From: Candidatus Poribacteria bacterium
GTDB taxonomy: Bacteria > Poribacteria > WGA-4E > WGA-3G
Direction: 5' to 3'
DNA length: 64,000 nt
Assembly: GCA_022828145.1 (NCBI GenBank)
Contig: JAJEJA010000073.1
Location: 124,001-188,000 of the forward strand
Shown: in pieces, positions 25,272 through 33,160 of the stretch
Position numbering within the stretch: the first letter of the stretch is position 1
How the letters are laid out: every line of letters starts with the position of its first letter
Notes under the pieces: generated by a model
Told to the model about the DNA's origin: nothing
The model's database searches: none
The model's input: only the letters and a program-made list of their open reading frames with translations
Made by a program: the position numbers and the translations under genes

Positions 25272-27415
25272 TCTGGTATCTCAAATAACGACTCATCCAC
25301 ATCAATGTTTAACTTCACACTTGTAGTTCTGCTCTCAGAAATAACATTCCCATTTACATGCTCATCAACACGATATGGGATTTTCACACCACCGATCTCT
25401 CTGTAATCCGAATAATACCGCTCTTTATCTACTATCACACCCTGTTCTGATTCACGAAACGCATACTTTACCACATAATGTGTATCATTGCTAATATAGA
25501 CTCTAAGGGTTTCACCCGAGGGTTGCTTCACGAGTAGGATTGAAGTAGACTCGCCATTGATTTCTTCATTCCCAGCAAATTGAACAGAGGCATCAGATTC
25601 TGTGAGATGGATGAATAACGGTATAATATCTCTAAAAACAGCATCCTTTAGTGAACGGGACACTTCCGGAGGTAGTGGTTGTGCTCCCATCGGAACCACG
25701 ATATAACCCGCTTCTCCATCAAAAACAAAACTCAATTCACCTTGCGGAGTGGTCATATTTTGTCGCAGTTTCCCCGGATAAACCTGATAGATAACAACCC
25801 CTACATCAACTCTTCCCATCGGTGTAGTCATGGATGCCCTGGCATCTGAAACAACAGTCTTCACTGCTTTTAACCTATCTATACCACCCAATGCATTGAC
25901 AACATTAGCAACGATCTCCTTTCCTATTGCAAGGTCAGCTGCTGTCCCTTCAGGTAAGGCTTCGGTTGGAGGCGGCTCAGGTTGCTCAATTGCTATCTCA
26001 TTGACTGTACCAAATTCACTAAGAGGACGATCAAAGTTATCTCGGTTACCCACTGTGACTATAGTCAAACCATCTGGATGTAAATACTTTTCAGCAACTG
26101 CTTGAACATCTTCTGCTGTCACTTTGGCTATGTTGTCGGTGTATGTTTTAAGAAAATCTGGGTCAAATTCCCGATATGCGAGTATCATCTGTTGAAAGGC
26201 GATCTGAGAACTACTTTCAAACCCAAATACAAACGAATTGATAAGGGAGTCTTTCGTTAACTGTAGCTCTTCATCGGATACAGGTTCTTCGCGCATCTCG
26301 CGTATTATTTCAATAATGAGTGACATCGCCTGAGCTGTCTTCTCTGAACTGGAACCGCAATAGGCAAACCATTCCCCCGGATTTGTATAAAGACTTGTTT
26401 GCATCAGACTTCCAACCATATATGCCAGACCGTGTTTTTCTCGCACCTGCTTCATCAGCCTTGATGTAAATCCACCCTCTCCGAGTATGTCATTCATAAC
26501 ACTTAGGGCAAAGAAATCAGGAAAATCAGGCGTTCGTTTTATACCAAGATGACCAATCAGCATTGTCGTCTGTGGTAGGTCTTTCTGAATATGGTTCACT
26601 GATGGTTTATATGAAACTTCAACTGCAGGTATATCAGGGTAGTCTATGTCGTTCATTATCCAACCAGCAAAAACGCTTTCAAGTTGATTAATCAATTGCT
26701 CCGTCTCAAAGTCACCTGTTATTGACAGCATGATGTTGTTGGGATGATAATACTTAGAATGAAAAGCCTTTAAGTCTTCAACAGTGATACTCTCGACTGT
26801 TTCAATTTCTGAATACCAACCGAAAGGATGCTCTTTACCGTATAGAATCGCTGAGAAGTTCCGCCATGCCAATTGGATAGGATTGTCGTTTCTTCTTCGT
26901 ATCGCTTCTATCGCCTGTTGTTTTCGCAGATCAAGTTTTTCTTGTCTGAATGCTGGATTACGCAACACATCAGCAAAAATCTCTAACCCTTTCTCAATGT
27001 CCTCAGCCATAGTTGACAAACTGACGGATCCATATTCGGGAGACATACCGACTTCAACGGATGCAGCCATAGATTCTAATTCTTCGTTGAGAACGTCCGG
27101 TTCACGTGATACTGTACCACCAGACCGCATTACACTTGCACAAATTGATGCTAACCCAATTTTATCAATCGGATCATAAATCGTTCCAGTTTTAACAATA
27201 CCGTTTATGTCAAATACCGGTAATTCGTGATCCTCAAGAAGATACAGTGTCATGCCATTCGACAACTTTCTAACTTCTGGTACAGGAGGGGTAAACTGAA
27301 TCGGTTCATAAGTCAGCTCGTCATGCGGTCTTGCTAAGATCGGTAGACTACTCAATACAATCATAGTAACAGTAAGTAAACCGAGAAATAGTCTCTTAGT
27401 CATTAGATAATTCAT
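25268..27415 (-). CDS. M16-family peptidase-like protein, inactive type, with LolA-like C-terminal domain
   Basis: 715 aa with an N-terminal signal peptide (LFLGLLTVTMIVLSSLPILA). Residues ~35-470 are two M16 (pitrilysin/processing peptidase) lobes, but the zinc motif is absent: at the expected position the sequence reads GLASICASVMRSGG instead of HxxEH. The last ~220 residues resemble a LolA/LppX-like half-barrel (VVNALGGIDRLKAVKTVV, DYREIGGVKIPYRVDEH). It follows the active partner by a one-base TAATG overlap, as in heterodimeric M16 pairs where one subunit is catalytic and the other shapes the chamber. It is periplasmic by prediction. Confidence 0.8.
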   Translation of the reverse strand: MNYLMTKRLFLGLLTVTMIVLSSLPILARPHDELTYEPIQFTPPVPEVRKLSNGMTLYLLEDHELPVFDINGIVKTGTIYDPIDKIGLASICASVMRSGGTVSREPDVLNEELESMAASVEVGMSPEYGSVSLSTMAEDIEKGLEIFADVLRNPAFRQEKLDLRKQQAIEAIRRRNDNPIQLAWRNFSAILYGKEHPFGWYSEIETVESITVEDLKAFHSKYYHPNNIMLSITGDFETEQLINQLESVFAGWIMNDIDYPDIPAVEVSYKPSVNHIQKDLPQTTMLIGHLGIKRTPDFPDFFALSVMNDILGEGGFTSRLMKQVREKHGLAYMVGSLMQTSLYTNPGEWFAYCGSSSEKTAQAMSLIIEIIREMREEPVSDEELQLTKDSLINSFVFGFESSSQIAFQQMILAYREFDPDFLKTYTDNIAKVTAEDVQAVAEKYLHPDGLTIVTVGNRDNFDRPLSEFGTVNEIAIEQPEPPPTEALPEGTAADLAIGKEIVANVVNALGGIDRLKAVKTVVSDARASMTTPMGRVDVGVVIYQVYPGKLRQNMTTPQGELSFVFDGEAGYIVVPMGAQPLPPEVSRSLKDAVFRDIIPLFIHLTESDASVQFAGNEEINGESTSILLVKQPSGETLRVYISNDTHYVVKYAFRESEQGVIVDKERYYSDYREIGGVKIPYRVDEHVNGNVISESRTTSVKLNIDVDESLFEIPE

Positions 27416-28932
27416 TATTGACTCTCCTCCATGATTGTATCTGCAGTCATAACCTTCTCCTTTTTAACAAGTGTTGCGACTGTCCGGTTGCTTTTGTTAA
27501 AGTAGGTGTTTGCTACCCTCATAATGTCGTCAGGTGTGATTTCATACATCTTTTTTCGCCAATCGAGAATATAACGCCAGTCACCAGCAATACTCTCATA
27601 AAAGGCAAGTTGTCTTGCCATCCCCGCATTTGAGCTAAGGGCTCTAATGAATCCGGCATCAATCTGTTTCAGAATGCGTTTAAACTCCTTTTCTTCAACA
27701 GGTTCATTTTTCAGTATTTCCAACTGTGCGTAAATAGCTTCCTCTACATCAGTAGTCGTATGGGGTGAACTTGGTGAAGCATTGATGACGAAGAGATTGT
27801 CATATCTTGCCCCTGGATAACCGTTTATGGAGTTTGCAGAGACCGCAATGCTTTCTTCCACTATGTTCTTGTAAAATCGTGAAGTTCTACCGTCAGACAG
27901 AATAGCACTGATCATATCCAGAACATAATCATCAAAATTCGGTACAGTAGGTTTATGGAAACCGATCATCAATCTCGGTTCCGCATCAAATTCAACCTCA
28001 ATTCGCCGTTCACCTTCCTGTTGAGGTTCCTTTACAGTTACTTCGTCAGGTAGGGGTTGGGAAGGTATATCACCAAAATACTTCTCAATCAGTTTGATGG
28101 TTTTTTCTACGTTTATGTCACCAACAATTACCATGATTGAGTTATTCGGGGCATAGTAGGTCTTGAAGAACGTTTCAGCTTTCTTGCGATTTAGCAAAGC
28201 AATATCAGAAGGCCAACCGATGATAGGCGTTCCATAAGGATGTGCAGTAAATGCGGCAGCCATGAACTGTTCATAGAGTTTACCACCCGGTTGCGAATCT
28301 ACGCTCATCCTGCGTTCCTCTTTAACTGCCTCCCGTTCAACGTAAAACTGTCTGAGTACGGCGTTCTTGAGTCTATCGGATTCAAGCATTGCCCACAATT
28401 CCAGTTTGTTAGAAGGAAGTTCTACAGTGTAAATAGTGAAGTCGACTGACGTGCCAGCATTAAAACCGGTACTACCGTGTTTTGTGTAGATTTCGGTATA
28501 TTCACCGGGCACAGCATACTGTTCAGCCTTTTCTTGTAACCCTTTCAATGATTCTTCTAATTCAGCAATTGTTGCTGCGTCAGCTCTATTTCCTTTCGCG
28601 CGTTCTAAATCCAACTGATCGCCGATCGTATCAATCTTATCCAAAACCACTTTCTCATTTTCATAGTCAGTAGTTCCAATTGTCTTTGTGCCCTTAAACA
28701 GCATGTGTTCCAACATGTGTGCAATCCCATGCGAGTCGTCTGATTCGTCAACGGAACCTGCTTTGAAAAGGATATATGGGGCAACGGTGGGAGATGTGTG
28801 CCGCTCAATCATCAAGAGTTTTAAACCGTTTGGATAGATGTGTTCAACGACACGTTCTTCAAGGTTTTGTGCCGACACTATTCCGGGTAACAACACGAGG
28901 AACAGTGTCAACATGTATCTAATTTGTTTCAT
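27415..28932 (-). CDS. M16-family zinc peptidase (active subunit)
   Basis: Exported zinc metallopeptidase of the pitrilysin family, about 505 aa from the chosen start MKQIRYMLTLFLVLLPG, which begins a signal peptide ending near VSAQN. The inverse zinc motif HMLEH is at residues 72-76 (GIAHMLEHMLFKGT). A distal glutamate, expected about 75 residues later, is present in the LWAMLESDRL region. Longer starts are TTG or lack a ribosome-binding site. It is coupled to the non-catalytic M16 subunit downstream. It probably degrades peptides or misfolded proteins in the periplasm. Confidence 0.85.
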   Translation of the reverse strand: MKQIRYMLTLFLVLLPGIVSAQNLEERVVEHIYPNGLKLLMIERHTSPTVAPYILFKAGSVDESDDSHGIAHMLEHMLFKGTKTIGTTDYENEKVVLDKIDTIGDQLDLERAKGNRADAATIAELEESLKGLQEKAEQYAVPGEYTEIYTKHGSTGFNAGTSVDFTIYTVELPSNKLELWAMLESDRLKNAVLRQFYVEREAVKEERRMSVDSQPGGKLYEQFMAAAFTAHPYGTPIIGWPSDIALLNRKKAETFFKTYYAPNNSIMVIVGDINVEKTIKLIEKYFGDIPSQPLPDEVTVKEPQQEGERRIEVEFDAEPRLMIGFHKPTVPNFDDYVLDMISAILSDGRTSRFYKNIVEESIAVSANSINGYPGARYDNLFVINASPSSPHTTTDVEEAIYAQLEILKNEPVEEKEFKRILKQIDAGFIRALSSNAGMARQLAFYESIAGDWRYILDWRKKMYEITPDDIMRVANTYFNKSNRTVATLVKKEKVMTADTIMEESQ

Positions 28933-29021
28933 ATAAAATTGCAGCATTAACCGTACTACGCATAGCGCAGTCAATACTGTTCCTTTCAAGTAAATCTGTA
29001 TCAGGGATAACGTAACGGGTT

Positions 29022-29279
29022 CTATTCTTTTTTCAGATCCTCAAGCAAACCAACCAAGGCAAACCTTATGTGTGATGAGAGTGCTGAATTCTCTGCACGT
29101 AGATCAGCCCCTTCTTCATCTGGATACATGACATGTGCTGCAACTGCACGTTTAACATGCCTTTCAGCTCTGTCGTCATAAGGTATATACTTCTCTTTCG
29201 GTGCAGTGCATGCTGGACACTCATCGGGAGGTTCTGATGCTTCTTTCCAAAGGTAACCACAAGCTGTACAAACAAACAT
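29022..29279 (-). CDS. Rubredoxin-like zinc-ribbon protein
   Basis: 85-aa protein beginning MFVCTACGYLWKEASEPPDECPACTAPKEK. The two CxxC knuckles and the Gly-Tyr after the first knuckle match the rubredoxin-like domain of rubrerythrins, which binds one Fe or Zn. The remaining ~50 residues are helical and lack a rubrerythrin diiron site. GAGGAAT precedes the start. The gene lies 89 bp before the M16 operon on the same strand and may be cotranscribed. Electron transfer in oxidative-stress defence is the usual role of such domains. Confidence 0.75.
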   Translation of the reverse strand: MFVCTACGYLWKEASEPPDECPACTAPKEKYIPYDDRAERHVKRAVAAHVMYPDEEGADLRAENSALSSHIRFALVGLLEDLKKE

Positions 29280-29713
29280 AATCTATTCCTCTCTTTTTAT
29301 TCATCTATTAGGTTTCAAAAATTACCATACTTGTTTATGCACTTTAATAATAACAGAAAATGCGCTTTTTTACAACATTGAAGTGTCTACTCTATTTGGG
29401 ATTCTCCTTCTGTTTTAATCGTGGATTTGTCGGGTTTCGCTTACGTTCTACCCATAAGTGTAAAGTTAAGAAAACTTAGAATCTCTGATAAATCACTCTG
29501 AATCCTTATGGTTATACGGGTTGTCTTCTCTTTAGTCCCGTAGGGACGATATGTTTATAGTTAAACGTTATACAAACCCTTTTCAGTCCCGTAGGGACGA
29601 TATGTTTATAGAAATAGTTTGCGGAACTTCTTGCACTCCAGCGGTGCGAAAGATGAATCTTAGGGCGACTTTCCGCGATTCTTAGATGTTACTCGCTATG
29701 AGTACAATATATA
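29280..29713. other. Intergenic region with two palindromic repeats
   Basis: 434 bp without a gene. It contains two copies of a 27-bp palindrome-bearing repeat (29534-29560 and 29585-29611). Otherwise AT-rich sequence with no clear hairpin. Confidence 0.5.
29534..29611. repeat. Two copies of a GTCCCGTAGGGAC palindromic repeat
   Basis: The 27-bp unit AGTCCCGTAGGGAC + GATATGTTTATAG occurs at 29534-29560 and 29585-29611, separated by 24 unrelated bases. The first half can form a hairpin (GTCCC-GTA-GGGAC). Two units only, and no cas genes nearby, so this is a REP-type intergenic element rather than a CRISPR. Confidence 0.7.
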
Positions 29714-30802
29714 CTATTTGCCGTTATTTGAAAAATCAATGTCTTCAAACGATTTTGCGGTGAGGATTTGATCAAACAAACTATCAAGATAGACGAGGTC
29801 ATCTACCTCGCTAATCTCATTGAGAATAGAGTCTGATATGTCAGCAAACTTGTGGCGCACTAATTTGAGAACATCTGTCCGTTTCTCATAGATTCTACCT
29901 TGCTGTAGACCTTCAGCTTTTCCTTCAGCTTTTCCTTCTTGAATAAGGGCTTCTATACCAGTCATAATAATCCTTTCAACCTCCTCGTTTTCTGTATGGG
30001 TATTTATCATTCTCAGCAACTGAGGTTGCTCGTTTTTTTCCCGTCTACACAGGACGATAAGTGATAGATACATCATCGCGTTTTGGTGCAATGTAGGATT
30101 CTCTGTCTTTAATGTATCCAACTGCATGAGCGCAGTTTCCAATGTCCGTTGCATGACGTTTTCATCTTCCTCTTCTTTTTGCAGTACGGTCATCAACCAT
30201 GCGAAAGGATGATCGGTCTGTATTATCTCGTCTGTATCAACCTGTTTTACTCCGAGAAAAAGCGTTTCAAATGATGGCACAAAAGGTGTCATCTGTTCTG
30301 GTATATCCATCACTGCGTTCAGCGTTAGCGGTGCCTCCCATCTCCGCGCTCCAGTATAAAAGACGATAGGGAGGATAGGACGCAAACGCCGATGACTCGG
30401 CTTCACACCTGCGTTGGCTAATTGCTTCAACTGGGTATACCATATTTGGCACATATAGGATAACATCCGATATCCCATCATTCGATCCACCGTGGATTGA
30501 TGTTCCAATAAGATGTATATCGTTAGCTCATCTCCTTGAGATCTGTCTCGGTATGGCACTGTGAACACCAAATCGGACACTGACTCTTGCAAAATGTTGG
30601 TTATAATATCCGAGCTGACGACTTCCACCTGATCAAAATCGAGAAACTGGACGATGTCTCCTTTGAGCATGAACACTAAGCCGCGTAAGAACTCAGGTAT
30701 ATTGAATGTCCATTTCGCAAGTTTGTCGGCAAAATTGCCAATTTCTGGATCCAATATGTTCAGGATTTCTTGAAATTCGTCCGTTTGTTGTCCTGTTGGC
30801 AT
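29714..30802 (-). CDS. Rpn-family (transposase_31-like) PD-(D/E)XK nuclease
   Basis: 362 aa resembling recombination-promoting nucleases and the PF04754 family. The nuclease core is visible as VSDLVFTVPYRD (acidic residue after a Ser) followed by LTIYILLEHQST (E-x-Q, a common variant of E-x-K). After it come the family's typical segments GYRMLSYMCQIWY and LPIVFYTGARRWEAP. Near the C-terminus is the low-complexity QEGKAEGKAEGLQQG run seen in many family members. A strong promoter (TTGACA-17-TACTAT) lies directly upstream, so the gene is probably a single unit. These proteins can promote RecA-independent recombination. Confidence 0.8.
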   Translation of the reverse strand: MPTGQQTDEFQEILNILDPEIGNFADKLAKWTFNIPEFLRGLVFMLKGDIVQFLDFDQVEVVSSDIITNILQESVSDLVFTVPYRDRSQGDELTIYILLEHQSTVDRMMGYRMLSYMCQIWYTQLKQLANAGVKPSHRRLRPILPIVFYTGARRWEAPLTLNAVMDIPEQMTPFVPSFETLFLGVKQVDTDEIIQTDHPFAWLMTVLQKEEEDENVMQRTLETALMQLDTLKTENPTLHQNAMMYLSLIVLCRREKNEQPQLLRMINTHTENEEVERIIMTGIEALIQEGKAEGKAEGLQQGRIYEKRTDVLKLVRHKFADISDSILNEISEVDDLVYLDSLFDQILTAKSFEDIDFSNNGK

Positions 30803-30820
30803 TGTGTCTCCAATAAATTT

Positions 30821-30849
30821 ATAGTAACAGATTCTATAGCGAATGTCAA
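30821..30849 (-). promoter_or_regulatory. Sigma70-type promoter for the Rpn-family gene
   Basis: Minus strand TTGACA (30849-30844), 17-bp spacer, TACTAT (30826-30821), about 20 bp before the start codon at 30802. Confidence 0.7.
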
Positions 30850-30939
30850 TGTTTCTTTGGGTTTGCCTACTTCATGTGTGTTTTTACTTGAAAAACTGAA
30901 AGTTTAGAATTATTGCATTCGTCAAATTCTCAAGTTCGT

Positions 30940-33003
30940 CTAATAAGGAATCGGTTCATCAGGCAACTGCTCATTTAATTCCTTAATCCGGTCGCGCAAA
31001 TTTGCAGCGAGCTCAAAGTCTAAATCAACTGCAGCTTTCTGCATCTGCCGAGTTAAATCCGTAATAATAGATTCAATATCTTCAATTGTACTGGTTTCCT
31101 TGATAACCGGGATATCTTTAGCAGGTTCTTTTGTGAGATACTCTTCATTTGATTCAGAAATCAGCTGTTCAATCGCTTTTTGTATTGTCGCAGGTGTGAT
31201 ATTGTGTTCCTCATTGTATATCAACTGTTTTTCACGTCGTCGTTGTGTCTCGGACATAGCATCTGCCATGGCATCAGTGATGGTATCACCATAGAGTAAT
31301 ACCTCTCCATCCACATTACGGGCTGCACGACCAGATGTCTGAACCAAGGACGTGACAGAACGAAGGAAACCAGGACGATCCGCATCCAAAATCGCAACAA
31401 GTGATACTTCCGGTAAATCAAGCCCCTCTCTTAACAGGTTAATACCGATAAGCACGTCAAACTCACCTTCACGGAGCTGCCTAAGGATACGCGCGCGGTC
31501 AAACACATCAATTTCAGAATGCATATAGTTTGCACGAATGCCAGCTTCAATAAAATACTCGCTTAAATCTTCTGCCATCCGTTTGGTCAGAGTCGTAACA
31601 AGAACGCGCTGCTTATTCTTAACTCTTTCGTTTATTTTACCTATCAGATGATCAATCTGACCACGCACCGGATGAACAGAAATCTGAGGATCAATCAAAC
31701 CTGTAGGACGAATTATCTGTTCAACGATCTGTCCACCCTCCTCCATCTCATACTTGCCAGGCGTAGCGGAAACGTAGATGACCTGTTTTAGATAGGCTTG
31801 TACCTCCTCAAATTTAAGGGGTCTATTGTCTAATGCCGAAGGCAAACGGAAACCGTAGTCAACAAGCGTTGTTTTCCTTGCCCTATCACCGAGATACATA
31901 CCCCTTAATTGCGGTAAAGTAACGTGTGATTCATCAATAAAGAGAAGAAAATCTTCAGGAAAGTAGTTTAAAAGACAGTAAGGGGGTTCCCCAGGTTGTA
32001 AACCAGATAGGTGGCGTGAATAATTTTCTATACCAGAACAATAACCGACTTCGCGTAACATCTCCAAATCAAAACGTGTTCTCTGTTCAATGCGTTGCGC
32101 TTCTAACAATTTGTTGTCTTTTTCGAATGTGGCAATCCGTTCATGCAGTTCAAGTTCAATGTTAATCAGAGCTTCCTCAAAAATATCGGCATCCGTCATA
32201 AAGTGTTTTGCGGGATAGATCTCAAGCGTATCATACTTTCCTAAGATTTCACCTGTTGTCGTATCAATTTCACAAATTCTATCAACTTCATCACCGAATA
32301 ATTCTATACGATAGGCACTTTCGCTATAGGCTGGGAATACCTCAATCACATCACCCCTGACACGAAAAGCACCTTGAAAAAAATCGATGTCGTTCCTAAC
32401 ATACTGAATTTCAACTAAGGATCGTAGAAACTCATCACGGCGTACTATCTTACCGACTGCTAAATCTACTTTCTGTCCTTCAAACTCTCGTGGAGACCCG
32501 AGACCGTATAAGCATGACACACTCGCAACAATGATAACATCACGACGCGACATAAGCGAAGCAGTAGAAGCAAGTCGCATACGTGTTATTTCTTCATTTA
32601 TACGCACATCCTTCTCAATGAAAGTATCAGTAGATGGGATATATGCTTCCGGTTGATAATACGCATAATCACTGACGAAATAATGCACGGCATTGTGCGG
32701 GAAAAATGTCTTAAACTCGTTGTAAAGTTGAGCAGAAAGTGTTTTATTTGGTGAGATAACAAGGGTCGGACGTTGTGCGTTTTCTATGATATTCGCCATC
32801 GTATAGGTCTTACCAGAACCTGTTACCCCTAAGAGGGTTTGCGCTCTGTCACCTCTGAGAATACCTTTAGTGAGTTTTTCTATCGCTTGCGGTTGATCAC
32901 CTTCAGGCGAGAATTCAGAGACCAACGTAAAAGCCTTTGATGGTGCTTCAGGATCTACATTTATAGGAGATATAGATGGACGTAAATCAATACTCTCTCT
33001 CAT
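30940..33003 (-). CDS. uvrB: UvrABC system protein B
   Basis: Damage-recognition helicase-like subunit of nucleotide excision repair, 687 aa (usual length about 670). Walker A GVTGSGKTYTMA is near residue 58, followed by the beta-hairpin region DYAYYQPEAYIPSTDTFIEK that pries DNA open. DESH (LLFIDESHVTLPQL) is the Walker B. Later come TKRMAEDLSEYF and the motif VI region LVQTSGRAARN. The C-terminal UVR domain (AAVDLDFELAANLRDRIKEL) contacts UvrC. AAGGAT precedes the start. The 55-bp tandem repeat lies right before the ribosome-binding site. Confidence 0.97.
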   Translation of the reverse strand: MRESIDLRPSISPINVDPEAPSKAFTLVSEFSPEGDQPQAIEKLTKGILRGDRAQTLLGVTGSGKTYTMANIIENAQRPTLVISPNKTLSAQLYNEFKTFFPHNAVHYFVSDYAYYQPEAYIPSTDTFIEKDVRINEEITRMRLASTASLMSRRDVIIVASVSCLYGLGSPREFEGQKVDLAVGKIVRRDEFLRSLVEIQYVRNDIDFFQGAFRVRGDVIEVFPAYSESAYRIELFGDEVDRICEIDTTTGEILGKYDTLEIYPAKHFMTDADIFEEALINIELELHERIATFEKDNKLLEAQRIEQRTRFDLEMLREVGYCSGIENYSRHLSGLQPGEPPYCLLNYFPEDFLLFIDESHVTLPQLRGMYLGDRARKTTLVDYGFRLPSALDNRPLKFEEVQAYLKQVIYVSATPGKYEMEEGGQIVEQIIRPTGLIDPQISVHPVRGQIDHLIGKINERVKNKQRVLVTTLTKRMAEDLSEYFIEAGIRANYMHSEIDVFDRARILRQLREGEFDVLIGINLLREGLDLPEVSLVAILDADRPGFLRSVTSLVQTSGRAARNVDGEVLLYGDTITDAMADAMSETQRRREKQLIYNEEHNITPATIQKAIEQLISESNEEYLTKEPAKDIPVIKETSTIEDIESIITDLTRQMQKAAVDLDFELAANLRDRIKELNEQLPDEPIPY

Positions 33004-33015
33004 TGTTATCCTTAA

Positions 33016-33125
33016 GAGACGGCACTCGGAAAGTGCCTACTACTATTAAAAACTTATGAAATCACAAAAAGAGACGGCACTCGGAAAGTGCCTACTACTA
33101 TTAAAAACTTATGAAATCACAAAAT
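33016..33125. repeat. Two tandem 55-bp repeats with GGCACTC palindrome
   Basis: Units 33016-33070 and 33071-33125 are identical apart from the last base. Each contains GGCACTCGGAAAGTGCC (an imperfect dyad) followed by TACTACTATTAA. The same core, with GGAG in the loop and perfect arms, occurs at 42720-42780 and inverted at 49159-49193, so this is a dispersed family. Here it sits just upstream of uvrB. Confidence 0.8.
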
Positions 33126-33160
33126 TGACATTTATAGTGACAAAAACTTTACACACCCGT

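Noticed and set aside
29534-29611. CRISPR array
   Set aside because: Only two units with an internal palindrome and one 24-bp gap; no cas genes and no further repeats.
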